NCBI RefSeq assembly: GCF_050947875.1
Contig: NC_134570.1
Location: 244,396,584-244,460,583, forward strand
DNA: 64,000 nucleotides
Direction: 5' to 3'
Source: Dermacentor variabilis
Taxonomy: Eukaryota > Arthropoda > Arachnida > Ixodida > Ixodidae
Under the pieces are notes generated by a model, which was given only the letters and a program-made list of their open reading frames with translations, did not search any database and was not told the origin of the DNA. Below are positions 32,940-44,300 of this stretch, one piece after another; the first letter of the stretch is position 1, and each line of letters starts with the position of its first letter. The position numbers and the translations under genes were made by a program.

Positions 32940-34074
32940 CGCATGGGGCTAAGAAGGTGCGGAGTTGAGGGCATGGTTGTACGAGCAGGAAGCGCGGGCG
33001 CGAGAAGAGCGGGCAGCGGAGCGCGAAGCCAAGAAGCAGGAACTTGCATTGGAGGAAAAGAATTTACAATTGCGGCTAAAAGTCGCAGAGGCTGAGGGCA
33101 CGTATGTGGGCAAGAAACAGCCTCAAATTAGTTTGTTTGACTTAGCCACCGTGGCCCAGCGATTGAGTTTACATGGGGCAGACTTGAACAAGTGGGTGCA
33201 AGACAGATGGTTGCTAATATGCGAGAAAGCTCAGAGGGAGCGTGACAGGTGAATTGCAGAACAGGCAGCTGAGAGGGAACGCCTGGAGGAAGAGCTTCGC
33301 GGGGTGCACGTTCGCATCGAGGCACTCGCGGAGGCTTGCTGCGAAGGGACAAGCTCCATTGTTCAGGATGCAGCACAGCAATGCAGGGGCGACCCGAGGG
33401 TTCCCTCCGACATGACGTCAGGCCTTGGCGAACAAAAAGGATCTCGAGGAGAGACAACTTGTAATGATGCCATTTTAGGCAAAGATATTGATGTTTGCTC
33501 ACGAAGCAAGAAGCATATCGCTTCCGTATCTCAACTGGTGCTGCGCGAGCCCAGCGCAGGCGATGACTGGCTCGCACATGGTTCCGAGTCGCCGTGCATG
33601 GGCCTGGTTGAGAAAGTTAGAACTGGGAACGTCCTACAGACTAAATATAGTACGTCGGAGTGTTCGCGCCAGGGTCAAGATGAACCTGAAGATATCAGGG
33701 CGCCTGAGAAACTGTGTTGGGTTTCCACAAAAAGTATTGAGGTGTCTTCACTGCGTTCCTCAAATCAGACGAAAGCAACTGCTTGTGACTCTATGCGCAC
33801 TTGGGAGGGCTCAGGCCTCCGTACCAAATCAACTTATGGCTTTAAGGATCCAGAACATCCTTTGTGTTCTTATGCACTCGGGTGTGGTGCGACCATTGAC
33901 ACTGATGCTGCAACCACTCATTACACCGTTGACTACCTTAGAACGCAGGCAGTGACTTGGTCGACACCATGCAGAGGCATTATTGCCTGGAGTGGTATTA
34001 TCGCGGACTGGCCAGCGTTTTCTGATCGAGAAGATAGATGTCTAGTCCGCTTGATGTGGGAAAGGGCCACCTAA
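32940..34074 (+). pseudogene. Gag-like ORF of LARD-like element
   Basis: From about 32,955 a frame without an ATG reads ELRAWLYEQEARAREERAAE, a strongly charged Glu/Arg/Lys-rich stretch predicted to form a coiled coil, then QPQISLFDLATVAQRLS. An in-frame TGA at 33,250-33,252 interrupts it, after which the same frame resumes with AEQAAERERLEEELRG and runs open to 34,074. I see no zinc knuckle and no capsid homology in the second half, which is Ser/Thr-rich and matches nothing I know. The N-terminal part resembles gag coiled-coil regions of tick Ty3 elements, from memory only. The protein, if any, would be structural. Confidence 0.6.
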
Positions 34075-34285
34075 AGGAGCCGATACCTCGCTTATGGCTT
34101 TTCTCGGACTTGTGACCCCGGACATGGCGACCTTGGACTTTATTGGGTTTTTTTTCTTCAATAGGGTATTATGATAGCCTTTGACGCTACCATTTATTTT
34201 TCACTTGCTGTGCATTCTTTGAATTGTGTTTTCCTTTAATGTCTTTTATCTGCGTGCTCAGTGAACTGTGCGTTGCAACCATACA

Positions 34286-34396
34286 GCGCAATCTCAAGGA
34301 CAGATCATGACTGTAGTGCTGTGCGCAATCTCGAGGACAGATCATGACTGTAGTGTTGTGCGCAATCTCGTGGACAGACCATGACTGTAGTGTTGT
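34286..34396 (+). repeat. Three tandem 37-bp repeats
   Basis: The unit begins GCGCAATCTC and contains GACAGATCATGACTGTAGTG. Copies start at 34,286, 34,323 and 34,360 with few mismatches, shortly upstream of the purine tract. Confidence 0.85.
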
Positions 34397-34443
34397 GAAC
34401 TGTGTCGCGCACTGAGCGGCAGTTTTTCTTCAGAAAAACTTGT

Positions 34444-34457
34444 TAAAAAAGGGCTTG
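34444..34457 (+). promoter_or_regulatory. Polypurine tract of LARD-like element
   Basis: AAAAAAGGG followed by four bases and the TGTGATG of the 3' LTR; the expected plus-strand priming site. Confidence 0.6.
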
Positions 34458-35546
34458 TGTGATGTGTGGTGCACGACATGGTGCGGTGATCGGGACGGTC
34501 AGGAGCAGACGACGCTGAGTGCACGCGCGCCGAGGTGGAAGAAGGAAATTGACGCCGAAGAGCGTCTGGCCCGAGAACGCGCGGCGCATGAAAAACAACA
34601 AAAAGAAGAAAAGCAACCAATTAGAAAAGACCACGGGGCGTAAGGCAGCCAATCCGAAAATGCGAAATCGGCCAGATCAGAAGAAAAGCGTGGTGCGCTG
34701 GCAGAAGGGAGGACACGCAAGGAGACGCAGGGGAGACGCCAGGAGAGTCCTAGGAAGCAACGGCAGGAGGAGGTCAACCACCGGAGCGGGCGTTGAAGAC
34801 GGGCCGTCGGGTTCCCGACCCGAGCCACCAGGACTTCACCCGACCGGGGCCTCCTGCCAACCTGTTCCTGTGCGTCACCCGTCTACCTGAGCGGGCCGCC
34901 AGCTGCTCAAGGCCGGTGGGCAAGACGAGAACAGTCGGGCTTCGGGCCCGAGTTCTACGCCAGCTGCCTGGCCAGAACGCCACCCCCGTCGGTCGTGCCG
35001 CCTGCTGCCCGAGGCCGGCGTTCGAGCTTCTGTGCCCGTGGGCAGGACGAGCAGTCGGGCTACGGGCCCGAGCTCTACACCCAGCTGCCCGGCCAGAACG
35101 CCGCCGCCGTCTGCTCGTGCCACCAAGCTGCCTGGTTTACCTCGCCTAACCAGAGCTGGCGCGCTCCGGTCGCCCGGTCGGTCAGCTTACGCCGCGACCT
35201 ATGGTGAGACCGGCGCCACTCCTTTCGCCAGCTTGTCGCCGCGTCGAGACTGTTACGCGTCCCTGCACTCGTGGCAAGCCCAGACTCGCGCACCCGTTAA
35301 CCTCATGCAAGCCCTATATGTGTTCCCTGCCGCAATGTCTGCTTGAGTGTTTATTTTAGGCATGCTTTCTATTTCCTTCTATTTCCTTCTATTTACTTTA
35401 TGCCTCTTTTTAGTTTGATTAAAAGTCTTTGTGTGTGTGTTCAAACCAACGGCTTTGTCCTCAATTGGGTTCTCGGAGGCTCCGCCTAAGAGAACCAACC
35501 GAACCATTGAGTACACAAACCTTTGCCCCACATTAGGGTCATCACA
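34458..35546 (+). repeat. 3' LTR of LARD-like element (1089 bp)
   Basis: Copy of the 5' LTR. It differs by scattered substitutions, a few 3-nt indels and an additional TTCCTTCTAT-type unit near 35,380. Confidence 0.88.
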
Positions 35547-35551
35547 AATAC

Positions 35552-36071
35552 GCATCTGCCATCTGGGATCCGCATCAAGCATATGTCGCCAATGCCCTCG
35601 TGGCAGTTCAAAATTGCGCCACCAAGTATATTCATTCCAAATGCTCTTGCAACGTCAGCATATCATCTTTAAAAAAAGAATCTTCCGTATCGCTTCTATC
35701 CTTTCGTCGCCGCATTGTCACCCTTTCCCTCTTCCACAGGTTCTACTATTCGACGCTTAATCGACCACCGCACATTGTTCCCCCAACGCGCCGGTCACGA
35801 CGCATTGGCCATCCCCAGCAGGTAGCACAACCACATTCACGCACAAATACATTTTCAGCCTCGTTTTTCTACCGAGCATCAAAAGACTGGAATGGCCTTC
35901 CTCATCAAATCGCTGCCATCACCTGCTCTTCACAATTTGTTCACGATGTAAAAACTTTTTTATTTGAGGAATTGAATGCATTATAACAGTTGTTTGTATA
36001 TGTTGTGTCCCCACCCCTTATGTAATACCTCTACTATGGGGTCTTTAAGGAAATAAAATGAAATGAAATGA
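35552..36071 (+). mobile_element. CR1/L2-like LINE, 3' portion
   Basis: Continues the ORF2 broken at 31,757. The first reading is ASAIWDPHQAYVANALVAVQ, then the frame 35,600-35,986 with SVSLLSFRRRIVTLSLFHRF and SFFYRASKDWNGLPHQIAAI up to a stop at 35,984-35,986. This FF-R-...-WN-LP C-terminus is typical of CR1/L2/Jockey ORF2. A short 3' UTR ends in AAATAAAATGAAATGAAATG repeats (36,048-36,071), the LINE tail. Confidence 0.85.
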
Positions 36072-36074
36072 AAA

Positions 36075-36890
36075 CTTGAATGCAGCGCATCCAACGAGAG
36101 GTTACGAGACAACTAATCCAAAGGGTCGACAGCTAGCAGTGACGATAGCACAAATAGGCTTAGCAATTCTGACAGATGCAGCCCACCCAACAAGAATAGG
36201 CAACAGTGTCAGTCGAGACGCCTGCCCGGACCTTACGCTGATCGAGGACATCAGGTAGCAGGGATGGCACAACCTTGACGAGACCCTTCGTAGTGACCAC
36301 AATATAATAGAAACGCATCTAATAACATCGCAAGCAAAAATCAAAGAACGTAAAATACGGATAACTGATTGGGACAAGTTCCGAAAGCGGCGCAAACAAC
36401 AAAGCACCAATGAAACCTACGAAAGCAACTCGAAACCAGAAGCTCTGCAGGAATGGATACGACAAATTCAGACAGACTTCCGAGCGACAACGAAAATCGA
36501 CATGTCACTAGAATATCCCGATGTCGATAGACACCTGTTACACCTTTGGGAAGCTCGCCATTGCCTGCAAAGAAAGGTGGAAAAAGCAAAAACACAATCG
36601 TAAGCTCAGGCAACAGATAGCCGCCTTAACAGCCCAGGTGGAAAGTTATGCAATCGAACTAACGCGAAACAATTCATACACAACAACAAGCCATACTTAG
36701 AAGAGCATGCAGTATTGCTGCACACAATGTTCGATTTCTGACCGGGTCTATCCATTCAAGACGTACCGCTTCAAATTAAGGAAGAGATAATTGACCACAT
36801 CGGCACCCATTAAACCAATCCATCCTTGCATTAAACCTCAAAGGCGTGTTTGATAACGTAAGTGGCAATCAAATGTGGTCGACGATTATA
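36075..36890 (+). mobile_element. RNase H-type LINE, 5' portion (endonuclease to early RT), degraded
   Basis: The reading starts with LNAAHPTRGYETTNPKGRQL (end of the endonuclease active-site region), then IGNSVSRDACPDLTLIEDIR. After a stop come NLDETLRSDHNIIETHL and ITDWDKFRKRRKQQ. Near 36,830 ALNLKGVFDNVS corresponds to the RT motif around the first catalytic Asp. The copy is 5'-truncated in the endonuclease. It is interrupted at 36,890 by the second Ty3 element and resumes at 48,674. Confidence 0.7.
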
Positions 36891-36972
36891 TGTTACCGAG
36901 ATGTAGGGGATATAAGACTATTTACATGGTATGTACAAGCAAAGTCAATGGGGTTAAAAATGGCTGACTAGT
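36891..36972 (-). repeat. 3' LTR, outer part
   Basis: Aligns with 48,526-48,609: TGTTAC near the edge, GGGATATAAGACT, AAAAATGGCTGACTAG. It then breaks into LINE sequence. Confidence 0.8.
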
Positions 36973-37158
36973 TGTTGTTGTCCTGAGTGGCCGTGGCACA
37001 TACCCACAGTGGGGGATTGGCCAAGAATCGGGTGGTTTAATTAGGCGCATAAAAATAATAATGATAACAAGGGAGTTAACAATTTGAGCGTGTGAGTTTA
37101 AAAGTAAACGTTTTGTGTTTGGAGAAAAAGGAAATAATCGGATGAAAACCGGGTATAA

Positions 37159-37191
<33 letters not shown>

Positions 37192-37238
37192 TAGATAAGA
37201 AATAAAATAAGCTATGGTTGGGAGGGAGAACGATCAAT

Positions 37239-38849
37239 CTAACATGGAAATCGATTGGTTTCAATGAGGTAATTTTGGATCGCCAAGCAAATATTTCTGT
37301 GGCTGAAACCAACAATGGAGGCTCCAAAAGATAGGATCACAGGCACTGATAAAGTTAGACCATTACAGCGAAGCGGGATTTCGAGTAGTCGTTTTATTAT
37401 AATAGAAAAACGTCTGCAAGACAACAAGAAATTGTCGATTGTATCCGCTTCGCCACAGAATGAGCATAACGGTGAGGGGACCAGACCAGACCTGTGGAGG
37501 TAGAAGTTCAATGCAGGTATACGGCAGCGCAGCTTCGTGATGGACACTTCAATTTTCCGTGTTCGGCAAAAATCTCTGTTCCAAGGGTGTAGGAGATGTC
37601 CGTAATCTACAGAGTTAGCAATTGCGGAACCTGATACTGACTGTATAATGATACTCCTGCGAAATCTAGCAGCAGTAACATAAGCAGTCAAAGGGCAGCA
37701 AGAGAGAATCGGGCCACTTATCGATGCCTTGGCTAGAGAGTCTGGAATTTCATTAATGATTCGTCCTTTATGGGCAGGCACCCAAATCAAATGCACGCTT
37801 CTCAAGTAACCAGGTACCAATGATTGAAATGTCCTCATCACGCGAGAATCGCTAGAAGCAATAAGGGATGAGCACAATGATAACGAATCAGTGACTATCA
37901 CGGCTGACGTAATTGATGGTCCTAATTTGCGTAGTGCCAGCACCACGGCCATGAATTCGGCTAAAAAGATCGGTATGAAATCTGGCAGCCGAAGAGAAAA
38001 TGTCCAATCGAGAATCTGGGAAAATATTCCTACACCTGACTTTTCTTCACAGTGTGATGCATCTGTAGGAATTACAACGTTTGTTTGAAGGTTTTTCAGG
38101 TGATCTTGTAATATACCGTCTAGAATACGGTGTGGAAGTAATTTTGCATTATTAGGAAAGATGTCATAGAATTGAATATCCGTGGCAACAGCTGGGTCGG
38201 TAATAGGAAGTACATCGCATATGCGCACGCCCAAAGAGTAAAGTAATTTTTGCACGAATATAATTTGCGGATTATGTAGTCGCGGCCAGATGACACCGAA
38301 AAGCAATGCAGGTTGTGAAATAAAGATTATTTGGGGATGACGGAGTGGTGATTCGTAAATCCTTAAGAACGTCTGCACCGTCAAAAGCCGGAACCTGCAC
38401 GAAAGTGGCGGAACACGGGATTCTAGATAAAGAATAGAATTTGCAACAAATTTGGGAAGGCCTAAACACAGACGTAATGCTTCTCTTTCTAAGAGGATTA
38501 GAGGACGGGACATGTAGGCTGGAGCTCCAGAGAAGAGCACGCAACCAAATTCTAATACAAGGCGAACGTACATACGATATATCATTAGGAGTGTATCCCT
38601 TCTCAATCCTATTCGACGACTGCTGAGCTTACGCAATATGCCAATTGCACGGGTACCTTTCCCAGTCACATGATCTATGTGTGAGCACCAGTTGAGAGAG
38701 GCATTATAAATAATTCCGAGGTATTTAACAGATTCCACCTGTGGTATGTCTTGAAGGTGGTAAGACAATGAAATGTGCACTATGTCACGTATCGGAAAAA
38801 CGAGAACAGCACATTTGCTGGCATTGAGTGTGAAGTGACTAGCATCTAA
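37239..38849 (-). pseudogene. I-like ORF2, RT end, RNase H and C-terminal zinc motif
   Basis: After the in-frame TGA at 38,850-38,852 the same frame stays open for 536 codons. It includes VKYLGIIYNASLNWCSHIDH (end of RT), RNase H with PTDASHCEEKSGVGIFS, FLAEFMAVVLALRKL and VIVTDSLSLCSS plus VHLIWVPAHKG, and finally CSFCGEADTIDNFLLSC, the Cys/His motif common at the end of such ORF2s. RNase H residues D, E, D are visible. Confidence 0.85.
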
Positions 38850-40868
38850 TCACCTCTCCAGATCATAAAGGTAAGTTTGCAGTCGTTGGTATAGCGTGTG
38901 GATGTCGTTTGCAGATGCAAAAAACGCAATATCGTCTGCATAAACATAAGTAGTTATTTCTTGATGACAAGGTAGTGTGCTCGTGAGAATATTAAAAAGC
39001 ACCGGGGAAAGAACTGAGCCTTGCGGTACGCCTCTCGTTTGTTTGTGTTTAGAAGAAGAAACGCCTCTTTCGTAGCAATAGAATTCTCTTTCACCTAAGA
39101 ATGACTGAATCCACGCTACTATATACCCAGGAACACCACAGGAAGTCAACCGATTGATCAATACAGTGTGCTCCACAGTGTCGTATGCTTTAGCGATATC
39201 GAGCGTCACTAAGGCAGCGTATTGCTTATGATGTCGAGCGAGTTGTATTCGGCTTTCTAAGTCGACGTGTGCATGCCAGATAGAGCAGCCGGCCCTGAAA
39301 CCAATCTGACAGGGGCTAAGAATGGAATTATCATTAATAAATTTCATGATGCGACGGTGAAGAAGCCTCTCAATGAATTTTACTACGTTTGATGTAAGCG
39401 CAATGGGCCTAATGTTCTCCAATACATACCTTCCTTCTTGTTTCTTAAGCATCAATATTACTTTGGCGAGCTTCCAGTGCAACGGAATCCAAGCATATTT
39501 AATTGAATAATTCACCAGGTCTAAAAGAACGTTAGGCGATTCCTGTAACAATATTATTAACATTGCATTTGTGATGCCATCAGGGCCAGGGGCTGAATTT
39601 GGTAAACATAGTGCAGTCTCATTTAGTTCAGCTAAGAAAATTGGAGTAAAGCCATCCCAAGGATCTAATGTAGAATGAATAGCCGGAAGCCTAGCCGTAA
39701 ATCGATTTTCTAAGCCTTCGGCAATCTCTTCTAGGGAGGCGCTCAGTTCCTGCGGGCTCACAACAATTGAATCTAATGTTAAGGGTGTTGGTAGCAACTT
39801 CCTAGCACGAAGGAATGCAAATAAAGCACGCTTATTTTTTTGAATTGGATAGATAATTGTAATGTCTAATATCGTATTCCTCTTTGGCTCGATTAACAGT
39901 ACGCTTAAATACACCAGCATGAAACTGATAATTTTTCCAATTTGTCGGGCACTGATTATGCAGAAGAATTTTCCAGGCGGCCTTTCTTTCTCTATAGTCC
40001 CGCGTACATTCATTATTCCACCAACGACAAGCGGTGTCTTTAGCCGAAGGGATGACAAATTCAGCTTGCTTCCGGGAATCCTCTAGAATTGAGCAAATGG
40101 TTGAAGCGGTTTTCTTATCGTTGGCATTGGCAAGTTTCGAAACGGCAGAACGCAAGAAAGTCTTAAATTTTGTATGGTCCATAAATGTGCATGCCTGGTA
40201 TTCTAAAGACGTTATTTGACAATTGATTTCAAATGACACAGGAAGGTGATCACTGTTGGTTGCTGAGTCAACCGCTACCCACGACAAAACCTTGATGCCA
40301 GCGCTACAAAATGTCAAATCTAACACTGAACGGAAGGGTCCTCTAGCAAACGTTACTTGTCCTGTGTTCTGACATGAAAGGTGACTATCAATAGTCCACT
40401 CCCAAAGTCGCTTACCACACAGATCTAAGTTTTAAGCCCCCACGACACGTGATGCGAATTAAAATCCCCTACAAACAAAATTTCTTTATACAGGCAGCCA
40501 CAGCCCTATCAAGTTGACGTGTACTTTGCACACCGCTGGGGAAATAAGCATTTATAATTGAAAATGGATGGTATCCTGGGAGACATAAATCTATGGCCAA
40601 AATTTCACAGTCGCAGTCCATGATTTGAAAAGAAATTTTTGCCTTGTGACAAATTTTACTGGAAGCAAGTATCATTAATCCTCCACCTCGCGAGTCTCTA
40701 TCTAATCGAAAGGACCGAAAACCTTTTAAATGAAAATTTTTCTCTGGTGAAAGCCACGTTTCTTGAAGAAGTAAGATATCTGGATTGAATTGAATCTATA
40801 GCAAGATAAATCTGTTGAAGCTGAAAATATAGAACGACAGTTCCACTGCAGCACTTTCAACTGTCCAA
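38850..40868 (-). pseudogene. I-like ORF2, endonuclease and reverse transcriptase
   Basis: ORF2 appears to begin at about 40,868 with LKVLQWNCRS, overlapping the ORF1 stop (TTGA). Endonuclease motifs: ILLLQETWLSPEKNFHLKGF (about 40,770), LPGYHPFSIINAYFPSG, VGDFNSHHVSWGLKT and LDLTFCSAGIKV with SDHLPVSF. RT: APGPDGITNAMLI, IRPIALTSNVVKFIERLLHR, QIGFRAGCSIWHAHVDLE, LVTLDIAKAYDTVEHTVL, TRGVPQGSVLSPVLFNIL and the catalytic YVYADDIAFFA. Frameshifts lie near 40,470, 40,400 and in the A-run at 39,835. A TGA at 38,850 replaces what is probably a Trp codon. Confidence 0.85.
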
Positions 40869-42215
40869 TGGTGTTAAACGCACAGCAGCGGCAACTGCCG
40901 CCTTTAGAATACTTTCTGCAAACACAGGAGTTGGTTGACTCTTTCTTGATTTTGGTTTCATAGTCTTTGAAATTGGGGACCTCATACGTTTGGGAGTTCG
41001 AGTGTCAAGTTCCATGTCTGTGACACTAACAGTGTCTGGATAAGAGGGCTCATCCTCGCGTGTTTGGACTAGCGAAGTAGTGTCTGTGGCATGTTCTGCA
41101 ACTGTGGAAGGCGTCTCTACGTCGTTGCTAGGCATTCGAGGTGAGGCGTTAGATACTAGGCACTGCATTGGTGTCTTAGTGGGCTGCATTATTTGCATCA
41201 TGTCACTGGAAATGATTTTCGCTAAGCAATCAGAGAGACTGGATATCAATTTATCCATAGCTTTAGCCATTGATTTTTCCGCAGCAGAGTCCATTGCTTC
41301 TGAGAGGTTAAGATCCATGCTTGGAGTGTTGCGCGCTGTAACACCAGAGTATCCGAAGGCCCTGTCTTTGATAACTGAAATTGCATCTCTTCGGGGGCAG
41401 CGACGGCGGTCGATTATTTCAAGAATTTGTATGTCTTGAGCGCGCGCTGAGCAGTTCGAATAGTCTGCTGGGTGTTCTCCCTCACAGAGGCAGCTCTTTT
41501 GAGATTGAGTAGAGCATTCACTTGAACAATGACCATCCCCACAGGTGCGGCAACGCAAGCTAGATTTACATCCTCCTGCGCTGTGCCCGAATCTCCAACA
41601 ATTCTTACACTGGATTGGACGTGACGCAAGCAGCTCTACACGGAACACAAGAGGCCCACCTTTATTTCAAATGGACATGATGTGCCCACAAACGTTGCAA
41701 TTACACATTCTGTCGGAAGCCTCGTTATTTGCCAGTCGATTGCAACGGTAGATAGCAATGACGCCTGCTGCGGATAGCTTGTCCAGGGTTTCAGTAGGAC
41801 TTAATCGGGAGTCTACACCCCGTACAAGACCCTTGGTGCACGCAAGGTGAGGCGGAATGAAAGCACTCACCGGGGTGGAAGCGAATGAAGTGCATTTCAA
41901 GAGGTCTTCAACACAGGTCTGGTCGGGTTAACGACACACTATACCTCCCCGTCCGAACGCTCGCACATCAGTGATGGTCTCGAAGTGGTTGGACGTGGCC
42001 TTAAGTGCCTACTGGACAGCCTGTGGATTCGTGATCCTGATGGAACCTCCATTGGTAGACACAAGCGCCACAGGAATGGTGCTGACGCCACTGCGAAAAA
42101 ATAAATCTATGGGCAATTCATTAGGTGGCAGGGATGCTGACCAGGTGGATCGCGCCTGACCAGGAGAACTGGTCGACATCAGCTCAAGACGGCTGACGCA
42201 AGGAATGCCAATCAA
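40857..42215 (-). pseudogene. I-like ORF1 (Gag-like, CCHC zinc knuckles)
   Basis: One reading frame runs from the ATG at 42,213-42,215 to the TGA at 40,857-40,859, broken by only three in-frame stops (near 42,009, 41,928 and 41,667). Visible are RGVDSRLSPTETLDKLSAAG, then CKNCWRFGHSAGGC, CRTCGDGHCSSEC and a third Cys/His cluster, followed by a Ser/Thr/Lys-rich tail with KRMRSPISKTMKPKSRKSQP, a likely basic nucleic-acid-binding or nuclear-targeting segment. ORF1 proteins of I elements coat the element RNA. Confidence 0.8.
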
Positions 42216-42348
42216 CCAGGAACTAAAATGCGGTTATTGAGACACCTTAAACCACCCGATACTCACCCAAAACACCACTGCAGGTCAACGAAGCGGTCAC
42301 TCTGTCGAGGCCAGCAGGAACCAGGGACAACAGCAGGAACGTCCCTGC

Positions 42349-42400
42349 CCAGCGTCTCGCGATCTTCTTCCTCTCTCTCTTCTTTCATTCTTCCGTAACA
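42349..42400 (-). repeat. 3' LTR, inner part
   Basis: CCAGCGTCTCGCGATCTTC...CCGTAACA matches 48,627-48,673. The adjacent plus-strand GGACCCCCGGGT is the complement of a purine-rich tract. Confidence 0.8.
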
Positions 42401-42507
42401 GGACCCCCGGGTGGCGAAGCGCCGTCTCGGCGCATGGTAGGCGAAGAACTGCGAGCGAAGTATGGCTTCAGCCGCGAAATGTGCACGACGTCAACAGGCG
42501 GCGTACT

Positions 42508-44031
42508 TCAGGTTGGATGAAGCTGTATGAGTGCGATCTCGTAATTGACGTTGTTAACGTGACGTAGGACTTCAAAAGGCCCTGTAGAGCGAGAGAGAAG
42601 CTTCTGGGAGAGGCTGACCCGACGACATGGTGACCAAAGCAGCACCCAAGTACCTGGGGCGAAGTGAACATGGCGATGACACCGGTCATAATGCTCTTTT
42701 TGCAGATGCTGCGAGGCTAATAAGCGAGATAGGGCGGCTTGACGCGCCATATGGGCGCGATCGATGACTTCACGAGCATACTCAATGGCAACGCTGGGCA
42801 CAGAAGGTAGGATGGTGTCAAAGGGCAAAGTGGGGTCGCGACCTTACAAAAGATGAAAGGGTGAATATCCTGCGGTGTTATGTCGGGACGAGTTATACGC
42901 GAATATCACGTAGGCCAGCATGACATCCCAGTCGCGGTGATCGTTAGAAACGTACATCAACAGCATCTCTGTGAGTTCGGTTGAGATGTTCCGTAGGACC
43001 GTTCGTTTGTGGGTTGTAGGCGGTGGACAGCTTGTGCTCAGTGGCACAAGAGCGGAGGAGGTTGTCCACAACTTGAGACAAGAACGAGCGGTCGCGGTGT
43101 GTAACTGTCGAGGCGCACCATGGTGGAGAATAACGTCATGAAGGAGAAAATCGGTGACTTCAGTTGCGCAACTAGTCGGCAATGCCTTTGTTATCGCATA
43201 GCGTGTCGCGTAATCAGTAGTGACGGCGATACACTTATTCCCTCTAGTCGTCCGAAAAGGGCCAAGCAGGTCAAGGCCTATGCGAAAAAATGGTTCAGAG
43301 GGAACTTCAACTGGGTGGAGTCGGCCGACAGGTGGCAGGGGAGGTTTCTTCCGGCGCTGACACAATTCGCAAGTTGCGACATAAGGACGCACAGAGCGGT
43401 AGAGACCCGGCCAGAAGAACCGGCATCGTACGCAGTCATATGTATTCAAAACTTCAAGGTGTCCTACCGTCGTTGCATCGTGAAGTTGTGTGAGAACGAC
43501 GGACCGCAAATGATGAGGAAGGACAAGGAGCAACTCAGGGCCGTCAGGGATTATATTTCGGTGGTAGAGGATGCCGTCATGGAGCACGAACATGCGGCAC
43601 GTGCCGTCGGTGCGGCCAGATTGCACTCTGACAATGATGGACTGCAAGGATGTGTCGCGTTGTTGTTCAGTGCGCATATCGGTCATGTCAGTCAAAGCCA
43701 TCACGCTGGTCACCGGATCATGTGCAAGAAGAGCTGGAGGATGCACGGGGTGACGCGAGAGGCAGTCAGCGTCCTTGTGCAGATGTCCAGACTTATAGTT
43801 GACAACAAAGGAAAATTCCTGGAGCCGCAAAGCCCAGCGACCAAGCCGTCCTGTCGGCTCCCGGAGGGAAGACAGCCAGCAGAGGCCGTGGTGGTCCGTA
43901 ATGACCAAAAACGTTGGCCACACAAATATGGCCGGAACTTGACAACAGCCCAAACTAAAGCCAAGCACTCCCGCTCGGTGATGGAGTAATTTCTCGGCAG
44001 GTGACAGCAGGCGGCTGGCGTAAGCTATCAC
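42508..44031 (-). pseudogene. Ty3 RNase H end and integrase
   Basis: The frame 42,844-44,031 starts in RNase H ([25 protein letters not shown]), then the tether [17 protein letters not shown], the integrase zinc domain (GHLEVL... YVATCELCQRRKK) and the first catalytic Asp (IGLDLLGPFRTTRGNK). After HHGAPRQ the frame shifts, so the second Asp and the Glu are not in this frame, although AYNSSRHNTAGYSPFHLL is again in frame. A stop at 42,844 is followed by the C-terminal domain in 42,508-42,828 (FAPGTWVLLWSPCRR, LLSRSTGPFEVLRHV). Inactive. Confidence 0.82.
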
Positions 44032-44300
44032 GCACTCAGTACCATTCTGCTGTTGGGTGAGAACAGCGCCGATTCCGTGGCCGCTTGCGTCAGTGTGTAC
44101 ATCAGTCGGTGCAGATGGATCAAAGTGGGCAAGTATGGGAGAGGTGGTCAGAAACCCAATGAGCGGCTCAAGGCCTCATGAGAACGGCGTGTTCTTCTTT
44201 AGAAGATCTGTCAAAGGCCGAGCAACGTCAGCAAAGGTTTTGACGAAACGGTGAAAGTATCTCGTGAAAGTAAGAACACAGGCCGACGAAGCAGCGTGCG

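Larger units (their letters stand above)
31758..35546 (+). mobile_element. Non-autonomous LTR retrotransposon (LARD-like), flanked by AATAC duplication
   Basis: Two long LTRs (31,758-32,838 and 34,458-35,546), each starting TGTGATG and ending CATCACA, enclose a 1.6-kb centre with a primer-binding site and a purine tract. A perfect 5-bp target duplication AATAC (31,753-31,757 and 35,547-35,551) flanks the whole, and the LINE reading continues across the site. LTR divergence is about 2-3% by eye plus small indels. The centre has one Gag-like frame with a stop and no protease, RT, RNase H or integrase. Mobilisation would need enzymes supplied in trans. It resembles large retrotransposon derivatives. 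Confidence 0.88.
36973..42348 (-). mobile_element. I-like LINE with RNase H, inserted in Ty3 LTR
   Basis: Minus-strand element with a gag-like ORF1 (40,857-42,215), overlapping ORF2 (37,239 to about 40,868) and a 3' region down to 36,973 containing an ATT/AAT microsatellite (37,160-37,190) and ending in a (CAA)n tail next to the LTR. About 16 bp of LTR present in the intact copy are missing at the junction, so a clean target duplication is not seen. The ORF1-ORF2 pair plus AP-type endonuclease, RT, RNase H and C-terminal CCHC defines the I group. It carries several stops and frameshifts. Confidence 0.8.

Noticed and set aside
34286..34396. CRISPR-like array of repeats
   Set aside because: The three 37-bp units are directly adjacent with no spacers, inside an LTR element of a eukaryote.
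43120..43989. 289-codon plus-strand ORF
   Set aside because: Antisense shadow of Ty3 integrase; no independent motifs.
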